A DNA stretch of 59,629 nucleotides from Armatimonadia bacterium (GCA_039679385.1 JBDKVB010000094.1:1-59629); one strand, 5' to 3'; numbered from the stretch's first letter, positions 44,740 through 53,803 are shown. A program made the numbers and translations. The notes: generated by a model from the sequence alone, not told the origin.

Positions 44740-47376
44740 TCAGGCCTGTGCGAGCAGCGCCCTGGTTTCGGCCTCAATCGTGGCAAGGGCGGCTTCCGGC
44801 TCCGCCTTCCCGGTAAGGACAGCATGCAACTGGCCTTGCATCACCCGCGTGATCTTGCTGTAGTGCGGGATGTTCTCGCGGCATCGTGCATGGTCCAGAA
44901 TCGCCTGCAGGTCACGGTAGTGGGGATGGAAGGCGAGTAGCTCCTGGTCTTCGTAAACGGTCTTCAGAGTGGGGAGCGGGCCTCCGCGGAGCGCCCGCTC
45001 CTTCTGTATGTCATAGCTGGTCATGAAGCGGATGAAATCGCGGGCAGCGGAGGGTGCCAGGGCGCTGCGCGGCACTGCGTAGTGCCAGCCGCCAAGATAG
45101 GTGTAGGAGGTGTGACCCGAGGGCCCGATCGGCGCCGGTGCAACTCCCACTCGCTCCCGGATCGGCGAGTCCGGCTGCTGCGATCCCTGCAGCACGCTCG
45201 GCAGCATCCACAGGAAGACCGTGCGTCCTGCCAGGAAGTTGGCCTGCGGCTCAACGCCGCCGATGTGGTCGGTGATGCTCAGCGGGCTGATCTTGTGGAC
45301 GTAGATGCAGTCGTGCAGGAAGGTGAGAGCCTCCAGTGCCGCGGGCGAACCGATCTCCACCTCGCCTGTGTCGTCATCGAGGACTCGGCCGCCGTTGCTC
45401 CACAGGTTCACCAGGAAGCTGGTGCTCAGGCCCTCGTACAGGTACGCCGGGAACTCAAACCCCAGCAAGTCCCCGTTCCCCGGAGCGCTGCAGATCGTCT
45501 GGGCCTGGTGTACGAGTTCCTCCCAGGTAGCCGGCGGCGCGCTGAATCCGTGCTGCTCCAGGAGGTCCTTCCGGTACATCAGCACCCCGCACAGCGCGAT
45601 GGCCGGAGCGGCATAGAGATGATCTTGCGAGACCGCCGGCCACACCAGCCCGTCGAGGTGCTGCTCCCATTGCGACGCAGGCAGGACGTCATCCAGCGGA
45701 GACAGTCGGCTCGGGTCAATAACGTCGGGCATCCAGTACATGCACAGCGGCACGACGCTGAGGCTGGACCGGCGCGAGCTCAGGGCCATCGCTACCACGT
45801 CACGAGCCTCATCCGGGTTATACGGAATGTTCAGGGGCACAGGCTTGACCCGTGGGTGTAGCTGCGAGAACCGGTCCATGAGCTCCCGGTTGAGCTGTTC
45901 GTCGAACTCGGAGAAGCTGCGGACCGCCAGCTCGATGGTGGTTGCACGCGGGGTGCCGGCCATCAGTCCCTCTGTGCCTTCGAACCGCCCCCTCACCCGC
46001 ATCCCGTGCGAGGAGATTGTGAAGCGCCGAATCCCCTTGTCGTGGTCGCTGCCTCGCATCTTGAGCACCGAGACGGCCCGCTGGATCTCGCTCTCCATCT
46101 CGATGTACTTGAGCAGGATGATGCCGTCGACGATCACCGAGATGTGCTCACCGGTGATCTGCGTTTGTCCGAACACCTCCGGAACTTCTGCGATCAGCAG
46201 CGAGGTGGCTGCCGAGGCTTCGAGGCACTCGACCATGGAGTACACGGACTCGCGAAGGCTCAGGTGCTGCGAGCTGGCCATCTCCAGGTCTGTGATGCTG
46301 TCGATGACCACTCGCTTGGCGCTGGTGGCGCGCAGTTCGTTGACCAGTTCCTGGGTGAGCTTCTCCTGCCTGACCTCCAGGGGAGAGCGGTACAGGATGC
46401 TGATCATGCCCTTGTCGATGTACTCTGCCAGCGGCAGCCCATAGCCCCTCGCAAGCTCCGCGAGCTTCGTCGGCGTCTCCTCGAAGCTGACATAGACGCC
46501 CTTCTCGCCCTCCTCAGCGCCCTTGCACATGAACTGCATCGCCAGCGTTGTCTTCCCGACGCCGGCGCTTCCTGCCACGAGAGTGGAGAACCCGCAGACC
46601 AAGCCGCCTCCGAGCATGTCATCCAGGCCGGGGACACCGGTCGGCGTGCGGCAGAGACCGTGTTCCCAGGCGAGTTTGGTGCGCGAGACCGGCTGACGAC
46701 GTGGGTAGACCTTCACGCCGTTCTCGGCGAGCTCCAGCATGTGCTTCCCGGGTATGTGTGGGGCTCCACGTGACTTGAGGATCTCGACGTAACGCCGACG
46801 CTGCCCATCTGTCTCCAGGGTGTAGTGCAGACGCAGGGCGGCGTCGGCCAGGTACTCCTCGAAAGGCACGCGGTTGATGTCGACCTGCTCGAGTTCCTTG
46901 GTGATCACGCTGGTGAGACCCGCGCGACGCAGGCCGTTCATCATGCTGTAGACCTGGGCCCGCAGTTCGCTGGCACTGGCCCCGGTCTGCCCAAGGTGGG
47001 AGACACTGTCCAGCAGGAGGCGCACCGCGCCGGTCTCGGCAATGGACCGCTCGATGAGGCCGTCCACTTCCTGAAGCTGGTCGAGAAATACTTCGGGGGA
47101 GGTGCAGATGGTGCGCAGCACGCCCTTGGCCTCCAAGTCCGCCAGGTCCCAACCGAAGTTGAGGGCGTCGCGATGCATCTGCTGAGGAAACTCTTCAAAG
47201 GTGATGATGATTCCGGGCTCACCGGCGACCGCGCCGGCATAGACGAACTGGATGCCGACCGTGGTCTTGCCGGTGCCTGGTACGCCCTCAACCAGATTAC
47301 AGCTCCCTCGAAGGAAGCCGCCGGAGAGAAGCTCGTCGAGGCCGGGGATGCCGGTGGAGAGCGGGGCTGCCATCAT
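44740..47376 (-). CDS. Double-KaiC ATPase fused to a sugar-binding protein
   Basis: 878 residues. Two KaiC-type RecA-like domains occupy about 1-235 and 240-470. Walker A motifs are G-V-P-G-T-G-K-T-T (31-39) and G-S-A-G-V-G-K-T-T (269-277); paired catalytic glutamates lie at 61-62 and 299-300; Walker B aspartates at about 123 and 359. From about 478 to the end the protein is an ABC-type extracellular solute-binding domain (SBP_bac_1/8 class): L-A-V-R-S-F-S-E, V-L-M-Y-R-K-D-L-L-E, P-P-A-T-W-E-E-L, L-G-G-W-H-Y-A-V-P and G-G-P-L-P-T. No signal peptide or membrane segment occurs, so the binding domain should be cytoplasmic. The ATG overlaps the upstream regulator's stop. KaiA and KaiB are absent. 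A ligand-gated ATPase or signal integrator is the likeliest role, by inference. Confidence 0.9.
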   Translation of the reverse strand: MMAAPLSTGIPGLDELLSGGFLRGSCNLVEGVPGTGKTTVGIQFVYAGAVAGEPGIIITFEEFPQQMHRDALNFGWDLADLEAKGVLRTICTSPEVFLDQLQEVDGLIERSIAETGAVRLLLDSVSHLGQTGASASELRAQVYSMMNGLRRAGLTSVITKELEQVDINRVPFEEYLADAALRLHYTLETDGQRRRYVEILKSRGAPHIPGKHMLELAENGVKVYPRRQPVSRTKLAWEHGLCRTPTGVPGLDDMLGGGLVCGFSTLVAGSAGVGKTTLAMQFMCKGAEEGEKGVYVSFEETPTKLAELARGYGLPLAEYIDKGMISILYRSPLEVRQEKLTQELVNELRATSAKRVVIDSITDLEMASSQHLSLRESVYSMVECLEASAATSLLIAEVPEVFGQTQITGEHISVIVDGIILLKYIEMESEIQRAVSVLKMRGSDHDKGIRRFTISSHGMRVRGRFEGTEGLMAGTPRATTIELAVRSFSEFDEQLNRELMDRFSQLHPRVKPVPLNIPYNPDEARDVVAMALSSRRSSLSVVPLCMYWMPDVIDPSRLSPLDDVLPASQWEQHLDGLVWPAVSQDHLYAAPAIALCGVLMYRKDLLEQHGFSAPPATWEELVHQAQTICSAPGNGDLLGFEFPAYLYEGLSTSFLVNLWSNGGRVLDDDTGEVEIGSPAALEALTFLHDCIYVHKISPLSITDHIGGVEPQANFLAGRTVFLWMLPSVLQGSQQPDSPIRERVGVAPAPIGPSGHTSYTYLGGWHYAVPRSALAPSAARDFIRFMTSYDIQKERALRGGPLPTLKTVYEDQELLAFHPHYRDLQAILDHARCRENIPHYSKITRVMQGQLHAVLTGKAEPEAALATIEAETRALLAQA

Positions 47377-47765
47377 GGGTTGTCACCCCCGGTGGCCGGC
47401 GGCTGCACCTGTGTGGCCCGTTCCTCATGCTGAATGCTGATGAGCAGCCGGACGATTTCCTTGCGCGAGGTGGGGTCGTCCAGGTACGCCTCGCTGACCA
47501 TGCACAGAAGGTCCCAGATGTCGGGGTCTTTGGCGAGGGCATAGCAGGTATATCGGCCCTCGCCGCGGGTGTGGCGCTCCACGATACCGCGCTTGGCGAA
47601 TCGCTCCAGTGCGGGGCCTACCTCGTCAACGGCGCGGTGCGTACGCAGAGCAATACCCCGGGGCGTGTCAAAAGCGCTCGGGTTGGCCTGGAAGAACAGG
47701 GCGACGTCCAGGCCCACGATGCTCCGAGCGGACGTGGCGATGAAGTCGCGTATTCTGTCGTCCAT
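47373..47765 (-). CDS. Winged-helix DNA-binding protein
   Basis: 130 residues from an ATG with a GGGGGG ribosome site eight bases upstream. Residues 17-75 fit a winged helix: V-A-L-F-F-Q-A-N-P-S-A-F-D-T-P, V-G-P-A-L-E-R-F-A-K-R-G-I-V-E as recognition region and a R-G-E-G-R-Y-T-C-Y-A-L wing. The C-terminal part is helical (dimer or partner contact). Its stop overlaps the KaiC fusion start, so the two are made together. It may be the output or local regulator of the fusion. Confidence 0.72.
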   Translation of the reverse strand: MDDRIRDFIATSARSIVGLDVALFFQANPSAFDTPRGIALRTHRAVDEVGPALERFAKRGIVERHTRGEGRYTCYALAKDPDIWDLLCMVSEAYLDDPTSRKEIVRLLISIQHEERATQVQPPATGGDNP

Positions 47766-47837
47766 ATGCGCATCCCCCCTGCACTGGCATCGGGGTGCGT
47801 CCTGACGGCGAACCGCACAATCCTCCCACTCTTCTAC

Positions 47838-47866
47838 ATTCTACCTGTCATCTTGGTTTCCTGCAA
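47838..47866 (-). promoter_or_regulatory. Promoter for the winged-helix/KaiC-SBP operon
   Basis: Read on the minus strand: TTGCAG (47866-47861), a 17-base spacer and TAGAAT (47843-47838). The start site would be near 47831, giving a leader of about 65 bases. Confidence 0.6.
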
Positions 47867-48322
47867 GGATTGTCGCGCCTGTCCCAGAGTAGTACCGCCC
47901 GGTCCTCAGCTCAGGGCCGACTGACGTCTCCCGATTCGCGAGTCGGCGAAAGCGGGTGTTGTGAAGAGCAAACGTTGATTTGGAACAGAGTGTAACTTTA
48001 CCTTTATGCCAATATAATGTAGTATAAGACTATTCGACCGATATCAGGAAGGCGCAAGCACTGTGGACCATATCAGGGCCTGCAAACCAGGCGTGCTGCT
48101 GGCCGACAAGCGAGAAGCCGGCTCTTTGGCCGCCGTGACGGTGGTCCTGGCGCGGGGCTGGTCTGGCCGGTTGGCCGAGGACGGCTTGGCCTTGACCCTT
48201 CGGCTCTCGCTCTGTTTGTCAGCTCTGATCTGGGCTTGTGTCTCCTGGCATTTTGGTCGAACTTCGAGTACAATACAATGGTACGGAAAATCATCGTCTC
48301 ACTGGACCGGCCACACCAGCCC
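47867..48322. other. Divergent intergenic region with AT-rich core
   Basis: About 450 bases between divergent units. An AT-rich block at 47990-48040 (including TATAAT at 48013-48018) stands out from the GC-rich surroundings. A GTG-initiated frame begins at 48063 after AGGAAGG but overlaps the next gene by about 160 bases in another frame and has no recognisable domain, so it is not called as a gene. Confidence 0.45.
48245..48274 (+). promoter_or_regulatory. Possible promoter for the QatB/QatC-like pair
   Basis: CTGGCA at 48245-48250, an 18-base spacer and TACAAT at 48269-48274. A start near 48281 would exclude the upstream ATG at 48278 and support the ATG at 48323 as the real start. Confidence 0.4.
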
Positions 48323-49075
48323 ATGGGTACGTCTACCGCGCAGCGCTCGCCACGGTCTCCTGAATGGGAGAGCGTGCGCGAGCTATACCGAGAAGGAGTG
48401 CGAGACGCTTCGGAGATCTCCCGAAGAGTGTCTCGTGCCCTCGCCCCTCCCACCCGCCTTCAGATGCAGGGGCCGGGCGTTGTGACGTGCCTGGACACCT
48501 TGCTTCAGGGAGCCCAAGAGGTGGGAGGAGGTCCTGCACAGGGCCTCCTGACGGGTGCCGGGTCCCTGCTGGAGGTCGCGGCGAGGCTGCGCACCGAAGC
48601 GGAGCGAAGGCTGGCCACCAGCGGAAGGGGGTCCAGGTTCAGTGACCTCGCCCTCGACGCCCTGGGCAGTTCCGTGATGGGGCTCGCGCTTCAGGCACCG
48701 GGGACGATGGACCTGCAGACGCTGAGTGCGCTGTCGCCGAGCGTGCTGGGGAGCTACCGCGAGTCTGGGCGGCTCTCCGAGCTGGCCTCCGAGTTCGTGG
48801 GATGGGACCTCGACCGATGCTTCCGCTATCTCGTAACGCGCGACCTGTCTGAGTACGTGGGGACCAGTGCGATCCCCACCGTTCTTGAGGCACGGAAGGT
48901 CGCTGACGCCGTCGGTGCTCACTGCCGCCGTGTAGCTTCACAGATCACACCTGCACTGCACGAAGACCGGTTGCTGGAACTGGAGGGCCAAGCCCCGCCG
49001 GAGCGCGTTCAGCGGCTGGCAGAGCCCTTCAATGAGATGTTGGACGCTGGCCTGAGCAGTATCGCCGGGAGGTAG
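48323..49075 (+). CDS. QatB-like protein
   Basis: 250 residues from the ATG that gives M-G-T-S-T-A at the N-terminus. QatB proteins of the QatABCD anti-phage system, as I remember them, start M-G-T-S followed by a Pro/Ser/Gly-rich stretch. Here the next residues (Q-R-S-P-R-S-P-E-W) fit that style. The body is helical and otherwise featureless (L-L-Q-G-A-Q-E-V-G-G-G, L-A-S-E-F-V-G-W-D-L). The ribosome site is weak. It is followed after four bases by a QueC-like gene, the normal qatB-qatC order. Assignment rests on N-terminus and neighbour, not on a search. Confidence 0.6.
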   Translation: MGTSTAQRSPRSPEWESVRELYREGVRDASEISRRVSRALAPPTRLQMQGPGVVTCLDTLLQGAQEVGGGPAQGLLTGAGSLLEVAARLRTEAERRLATSGRGSRFSDLALDALGSSVMGLALQAPGTMDLQTLSALSPSVLGSYRESGRLSELASEFVGWDLDRCFRYLVTRDLSEYVGTSAIPTVLEARKVADAVGAHCRRVASQITPALHEDRLLELEGQAPPERVQRLAEPFNEMLDAGLSSIAGR

Positions 49076-49079
49076 CTGT

Positions 49080-50435
49080 TTGGCCGCACGTTTCGTTGTC
49101 GCTCACGGGATGCCGGGGGGCCCCGTGCCGGACGCCTCAGAGGACAACAGCGCCCTGTGGATGCTGGACTGGACCTCTGATCGTCGCAACGCGATCGCTG
49201 ACGTCACTGGGCTACCAGGCTCGGCGCCGAGTGCGAAGTCACCACTCCTCGCTGACCTGATGGACATAGTGGCGGCCGCCTACTTTGCCGACGTCGCCTC
49301 GCCGCGCGGACGGCTTGAGGAGTGGGTCCGCGACCTCGAGATCGAGGTGCCGGTCAGAGACCCGGGGTTCTGGCGTAGCGTCAACGGACTCCTGTCCCAC
49401 CTGCTGTACACCCTCACCCGCGACAATATCCGCCTCACCTTTCCACCACATTCCTCCGTGGAGCAGGCGGAGCCGCCCACAGCCGCCACTCCGGAGGTGG
49501 ACGCCGACTGTGTCTCTCTCCTCTCTGGTGGTCTGGACTCCATGGCGGGCGCCGCGATGTTGCTGCACACCGGCCGTCGTCCTCTCCTGATAAGCCATGT
49601 CTCCGGCAACCCCACAGTCGAGTCCGCACAGCGCCGCGTGGTATCGCATCTCAGCAAGCTGGGGGAGTGCGCCCACGCCGTTGCCCGAGTCTTGCCCGGC
49701 GCCCATGGACACCAGCCCTTCGCCTATCCGCCCCCTGAGATGAGGGAGCCGTCGCGACGGGCGCGCTCGCTGCTGTTCATGACCCTTGGCGTCGTTGCAG
49801 CCTGTCGCGCCGGTGTCAGCGATGTCTACCTGTGCGAGAACGGGATCCTGACGGCAGCCTTGCCCTTGACGCCTGCCCGAAGCGGGAGCCTGTCGACACG
49901 AAGCACTCACCCGATGGTGCTCAAGCTGTTCAGCGAATTGCTCGAACTAGCTGACATCCCGTGTCAGGTTGTTAACCCCTTCCTGTACCAGACTAAGGGG
50001 GAGGTAATCCGTACCTTCCTGCGTCCCCTGCTGCGGCCCGACGAGATCGCCGGCTCGGTTTCCTGCTGGTCTGCGGGCCGCCAGAACCGGCCCTGTGGCG
50101 GGTGCATCCCCTGTCTGCTCCGCCGCATCTCCATGCTCTCTGCAGGCCTTCCCGACGAAGCCTTCATGATGGACCTTCTCGCGACGCCGGAGCAGTACCG
50201 GGGCACCGACGCCTTCGGGAATCTCGTCGACCTCCTGACCCAGGCCGGAACTCTCCTGACACAGACGGAGTTCGAGCTGCTCCTCGACTACCCGCAACTC
50301 CTGGATATGGAGGCGGCCGACGTCAGCGTGCACGACGTCATCAGGACACTCAAGCGACACGCCAGCGAGGTCTACCACGTGCTCCAGACCCACTTCCCTG
50401 CTGCGTACCGGCTTATGGCCGGGCTGATGCCTTGA
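49080..50435 (+). CDS. QatC-like (QueC-type) PP-loop enzyme
   Basis: 451 residues, much longer than QueC (about 230). Start is TTG, eight bases after GGGAGG inside the end of the upstream gene. The PP-loop S-G-G-L-D-S lies at 149-154 and the QueC-type zinc site is C329-x9-C339-G-G-C342-x2-C345-x2-R. QueC turns carboxy-deazaguanine into preQ0 with ATP; QueC-like enzymes in defence loci have been reported to attach deazaguanine to partner proteins. The N-terminal 140 residues are extra, as in QatC. Queuosine genes are absent nearby, which favours a defence role. Confidence 0.75.
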   Translation: MAARFVVAHGMPGGPVPDASEDNSALWMLDWTSDRRNAIADVTGLPGSAPSAKSPLLADLMDIVAAAYFADVASPRGRLEEWVRDLEIEVPVRDPGFWRSVNGLLSHLLYTLTRDNIRLTFPPHSSVEQAEPPTAATPEVDADCVSLLSGGLDSMAGAAMLLHTGRRPLLISHVSGNPTVESAQRRVVSHLSKLGECAHAVARVLPGAHGHQPFAYPPPEMREPSRRARSLLFMTLGVVAACRAGVSDVYLCENGILTAALPLTPARSGSLSTRSTHPMVLKLFSELLELADIPCQVVNPFLYQTKGEVIRTFLRPLLRPDEIAGSVSCWSAGRQNRPCGGCIPCLLRRISMLSAGLPDEAFMMDLLATPEQYRGTDAFGNLVDLLTQAGTLLTQTEFELLLDYPQLLDMEAADVSVHDVIRTLKRHASEVYHVLQTHFPAAYRLMAGLMP

Positions 50436-50463
50436 GACGGACCTCTCCTGCGACGCACAACGA

Positions 50464-50493
50464 TTGTGCGGCAAGGGCCTGATGGGTTACAAT
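50464..50493 (+). promoter_or_regulatory. Promoter ahead of lepA
   Basis: TTGTGC at 50464-50469, an 18-base spacer and TACAAT at 50488-50493, located 28 bases after the QatC-like stop. Confidence 0.6.
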
Positions 50494-50507
50494 GATGATA
50501 CGGCAGG

Positions 50508-50555
50508 GGCGACCACGGTCGGTCGTGGCACGACCACGGGGGTCGCCTCTTTTTC
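50508..50555 (+). terminator. Terminator or attenuator in the lepA leader
   Basis: Outer stem GGCGACC/GGTCGCC (50508-50514 with 50541-50547) encloses an inner GGTCG/CGACC hairpin and is followed by TCTTTTTCT. It lies immediately downstream of the lepA promoter start site, so it could end the Qat-like transcript or attenuate lepA. Confidence 0.65.
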
Positions 50556-50616
50556 TGGGTGGTCGGGCCCGGTAGCACGGGGACCAGCCGGGGTTGAGAG
50601 GGCTAAAGGACAGGAT

Positions 50617-52416
50617 ATGACGCGCAAAGACCTAATCCGCAACTTCTGTATCATCGCGCACATCGACCACGGGAAGAGTACCCTGGCAGACAGGCTGCTG
50701 GAGCGTACCGGAGCGATCAGCGAGCGCGACATGAAGGACCAGGTTCTCGACAGCATGGACCTGGAGCGTGAGCGTGGCATCACGATCAAGGCCAGCGCCG
50801 TGCGCATGAAGTACACGGCACGCGATGGTGAGACCTACACCCTCAATCTGATCGATACACCGGGGCACGTGGACTTCCAGTACGAGGTCTCCCGGGCTCT
50901 GCACGCCTGCGAGGGCGCGCTGCTTCTGGTAGACGTCAGCCAGGGCGTCGAGGCGCAGACTGTCGCCAACGCCTACCTCGCTACGGGGGAGGGGCTCGAG
51001 ATCGTCCCGGTCGTCAACAAGATCGACCTGCCACTCTTTGACCCCACGAGCGCGGCGGAGGAGATCGAGAAGGACCTGGGATTTGCCGCCGAGGATGTGC
51101 TGTTCACCTCGGGCAAGACCGGCGCCGGCGTCGAGGAACTCCTGGAAGCTGTTGTCTCTCGCGTCCCAGCCCCGAAGGGCTCCGACGATGAGGCCTTGCG
51201 GGCGCTCATCTTCGACTCGGAGTTCGACCAGCACCGCGGGGTCGTGTCCTACGTGAGGGTCGAGACCGGCACCGTCAAACGCGGCGACCGCATCCTCATG
51301 ATGGCCACCAACAAGGAGTTCGAAGTCACCGAAGTAGGCGTGTTCTCGCCGAAGATGGAGCCGGTTTCGCAGCTTGCCGCCGGCGATGTAGGCTATATGA
51401 TGGCCAACATCAAGGGCGTCAAAGATGCGCGGGTCGGCGACACCATCACCGGGGCCGATCAGCCGGCTGCGGAGCCCTTCCCGGGCTACCGTCCGGCAAA
51501 GCCCATGGTCTTCTGCGGCCTGTACCCCAGCGACAACGCCGACTACAAAGCGCTGCAGGACGCCCTTGACAAGCTCTCACTAAACGACGCTGCCCTCAAG
51601 TATGAGCCGGAGACCTCCGCCGCCCTGGGGTTTGGCTTCCGGTGCGGCTTCCTGGGCCTGCTGCACATGGAGATCGTGCAGGAGCGTCTGGAGCGCGAGT
51701 ACGACCTCGACCTTGTCGCGACGGCGCCCAGCGTGGTCTATCGGGTTCTGTGCACCAACGGGAAGGTCCTCGACGTGGAGAACCCGGCCCAGATTCCGGA
51801 CCCCGGCGAGATCGAGTTGCTCGAAGAGCCCGTCGTCGCCGCAACGATCATGGTCCCGCAAAAGCACGTGGGGCCCTGCATGACGCTGTCGGACGAGCGT
51901 CGGGGCGTCTTCCAGAAGATGGACTACCTGTATGGCGACCGCGTCGCCCTTCACTACAAGCTGCCGCTGGCCGAGATCATCGTCGACTACTTCGACGCGC
52001 TCAAGTCGCTGAGTCGCGGGTATGCGACGCTGGACTACGAGCTTACGGGATACGAAGATGCGGCCCTGGTGAAGGTGGACATCCTCATCAACGGCGACTC
52101 CGTGGATGCCCTGGCAATCATTACGCACCGCGACTTCGCCGAGCAGCGCGGACGCGCCATCTGTCGCAAGCTCAAGGAGACGATCCCTCGGCAGATGTTC
52201 GAGGTGCGCATGCAGGCGGCCATCGGCGGCCGCATCGTCGCCTCGACCCGCAACGCCCCGCTGCGCAAGGACGTACTGGAGAAGTGCTACGGCGGAGATA
52301 TCACCCGCAAGCGGAAGCTGCTTGAGCGTCAGAAGGCCGGCAAGAAGCGGATGAAGCAGGTCGGTGTCGTGGAGGTGCCGCAGGAGGCCTTCATGTCGGT
52401 GCTGCGGCTTGACTAG
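50617..52416 (+). CDS. lepA: Elongation factor 4
   Basis: 599 residues, the usual LepA length, from the ATG after AAAGGACAGGAT. A ribosome-bound GTPase that back-translocates or rescues stalled ribosomes. G1 A-H-I-D-H-G-K-S at 14-21, the effector R-G-I-T-I-K-A, D-T-P-G-H, N-K-I-D, and the LepA-specific C-terminal domain with [20 protein letters not shown]. All motifs are intact. Confidence 0.97.
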   Translation: MTRKDLIRNFCIIAHIDHGKSTLADRLLERTGAISERDMKDQVLDSMDLERERGITIKASAVRMKYTARDGETYTLNLIDTPGHVDFQYEVSRALHACEGALLLVDVSQGVEAQTVANAYLATGEGLEIVPVVNKIDLPLFDPTSAAEEIEKDLGFAAEDVLFTSGKTGAGVEELLEAVVSRVPAPKGSDDEALRALIFDSEFDQHRGVVSYVRVETGTVKRGDRILMMATNKEFEVTEVGVFSPKMEPVSQLAAGDVGYMMANIKGVKDARVGDTITGADQPAAEPFPGYRPAKPMVFCGLYPSDNADYKALQDALDKLSLNDAALKYEPETSAALGFGFRCGFLGLLHMEIVQERLEREYDLDLVATAPSVVYRVLCTNGKVLDVENPAQIPDPGEIELLEEPVVAATIMVPQKHVGPCMTLSDERRGVFQKMDYLYGDRVALHYKLPLAEIIVDYFDALKSLSRGYATLDYELTGYEDAALVKVDILINGDSVDALAIITHRDFAEQRGRAICRKLKETIPRQMFEVRMQAAIGGRIVASTRNAPLRKDVLEKCYGGDITRKRKLLERQKAGKKRMKQVGVVEVPQEAFMSVLRLD

Positions 52417-52523
52417 CTGCTCCTTGGCCGGGTCAGGGGAGAGCCAGGTCCCTTTGCACGAGCCGGTGTATTCTGGCGAGCTTGAGGACCTCGCTCGACC
52501 TGCTGCAGACCACAACAATCTCG

Positions 52524-52559
52524 CCAGGCTCGGCCCGCCGACATGCGGGCCGAGCCTGG
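52524..52559. terminator. 15-bp perfect inverted repeat after lepA
   Basis: 52524-52538 pairs perfectly with 52545-52559 around a 6-base loop, about 110 bases past the lepA stop. No T tract. The stem is longer and more perfect than any other hairpin here. Confidence 0.6.
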
Positions 52560-52585
52560 TAGACGAGCTTCGGGTACGGATCGAC

Positions 52586-52762
52586 ATGACCACTTGGCAT
52601 CAAGTCAGACGTATCATCGCCGGCGTTGTCGCCGGCGTTGCTGCCTGCGGAGGGGAGAGGGCCGGCCTTCCCCTTGGGTGGGCGATTGCCGTCGGCGTCG
52701 CCGCCGCAATCATCGCGGCCAGCCTGTTGCTGCCGCTGCTGTGGAAGCCACCCAAGCAGTGA
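52586..52762 (+). CDS. Possible 58-residue membrane protein
   Basis: A short frame with two hydrophobic stretches (I-I-A-G-V-V-A-G-V-A-A, and I-A-V-G-V-A-A-A-I-I-A-A-S-L-L-L) and a charged K-P-P-K-Q end. The ribosome site is weak and the composition is biased towards Ala/Gly, so it may be chance. It would end 13 bases before the stop of the convergent gene. Confidence 0.3.
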   Translation: MTTWHQVRRIIAGVVAGVAACGGERAGLPLGWAIAVGVAAAIIAASLLLPLLWKPPKQ

Positions 52763-52775
52763 CGTAGAGGCTGCG

Positions 52776-53633
52776 CTACCCTGTCCCGCCTCCGAATTGC
52801 ACTGAGCTGACGATCTTCTGGGCGACCGGCTGGAACTTGGCCCAATGCTTCTCCGGGGCTTCCGCAAAGACTACATAGCCGAAGTCGCCCTTGAAGGCTC
52901 CCCAGCGGATCCCCTTCATTTTGATGGGCAGCAGGCCGACACGCTTAGTATAGGTGTATTCGGCAGAGGCGGCCTTACTGCCGCCGAAGTCCCAGACCTC
53001 CTTCATGGTCCCCTGCTTGAAGCCGGGACGCTGGGCGGTGAAGGACGCCGTGCTGCCGGCCAGGACGGCTCCCTCAGCGCTCCGCTCCACGGAGACCGTG
53101 CCCCCTGCGGCTCTTGAGGCGGCGGCGGCGACGTCACCCATAGCGCCGGCTTTCTGGGTGCCCTGTACCTGCACCCAGCACAGCTTACTCGCGCGGAAGT
53201 CAACGGACACGTAGGATCCCGACGAGCCGGAGTTGCTGGGCTTCGTCCAACCGCCGGGGTACTGGGCTGTGAACTGCTTGTCCTTCTCGACGAAGGTCTT
53301 CCAGGTGCCTGGATCCGGCGGTGCCCCGGAAGCTGCGATGCCCACCACGAGCAGGATGACGACCAGCAGGACAATGAGCCCGCCTCCCACGATCAGCGGC
53401 ATCATCCATGCGGGCTTCTCGGGTGGCAACTCCACGGGCTCCGGTCGGCGCGCCGCGCGCGGAGCACTGGGCGTCGACGGCGCAGCTGTCGACCCGGCGG
53501 GAACCTGGGATCGGGTCGCGGTCGTTTGCGCCTTAGGTTGAGCCTGTTTCGGGGGCCGCAGATCCGCGCTGCACCAGGTGCAGATGTCATCTCGATCGCT
53601 TTCCATGCCGCATTTCTTGCAGAGCTTTCCCAT
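52776..53633 (-). CDS. Zinc-ribbon/TM/PsbP-like membrane protein
   Basis: 285 residues from an ATG with GGAGG six bases upstream. The N-terminus has a zinc ribbon (C-K-K-C ... C-T-W-C), then a Pro/Ala-rich linker, a transmembrane helix (about residues 75-102, I-V-G-G-G-L-I-V-L-L-V-V) and a C-terminal domain (Y-P-G-G-W-T-K-P and F-Q-P-V-A-Q-K-I-V-S-S-V) that resembles PsbP-like/DUF1795 domains. The ribbon should be cytoplasmic and the PsbP-like part outside. Function unknown; such proteins are common in large-genome bacteria. Confidence 0.75.
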   Translation of the reverse strand: MGKLCKKCGMESDRDDICTWCSADLRPPKQAQPKAQTTATRSQVPAGSTAAPSTPSAPRAARRPEPVELPPEKPAWMMPLIVGGGLIVLLVVILLVVGIAASGAPPDPGTWKTFVEKDKQFTAQYPGGWTKPSNSGSSGSYVSVDFRASKLCWVQVQGTQKAGAMGDVAAAASRAAGGTVSVERSAEGAVLAGSTASFTAQRPGFKQGTMKEVWDFGGSKAASAEYTYTKRVGLLPIKMKGIRWGAFKGDFGYVVFAEAPEKHWAKFQPVAQKIVSSVQFGGGTG

Positions 53634-53803
53634 TTGTGCCCTCCAACTGTGGCGAATACATGAGACGGCGGCTCGCAGTCCTATTCGCGCCACGAGTAGT
53701 GACTCCTGCTACTTCGGCCGGACTTGCAGGAATGATGAGTGGAACTGAAGAACCTGGCGGTAACCAGATCGTCCAGGCGTGACATCCTGGGGAGGTATCA
53801 GGC

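Noticed and set aside
44740-47376. Circadian clock KaiC
   Set aside because: No kaiA or kaiB nearby, and the C-terminal solute-binding domain is foreign to clock KaiC; the domains belong to the wider KaiC-like ATPase group.
48063-48485. GTG frame with AGGAAGG upstream before the QatB-like gene
   Set aside because: Overlaps the QatB-like gene by about 160 bases, no recognisable domain, and the Met-Gly-Thr-Ser start is better supported.
49080-50435. Ordinary queC of queuosine synthesis
   Set aside because: Twice the normal length, no queD/queE/queF neighbours, and it directly follows a QatB-like gene.
48323-50435. Type IV CBASS operon
   Set aside because: No CD-NTase, no TGT-like gene and no effector gene next to the QueC-like gene.
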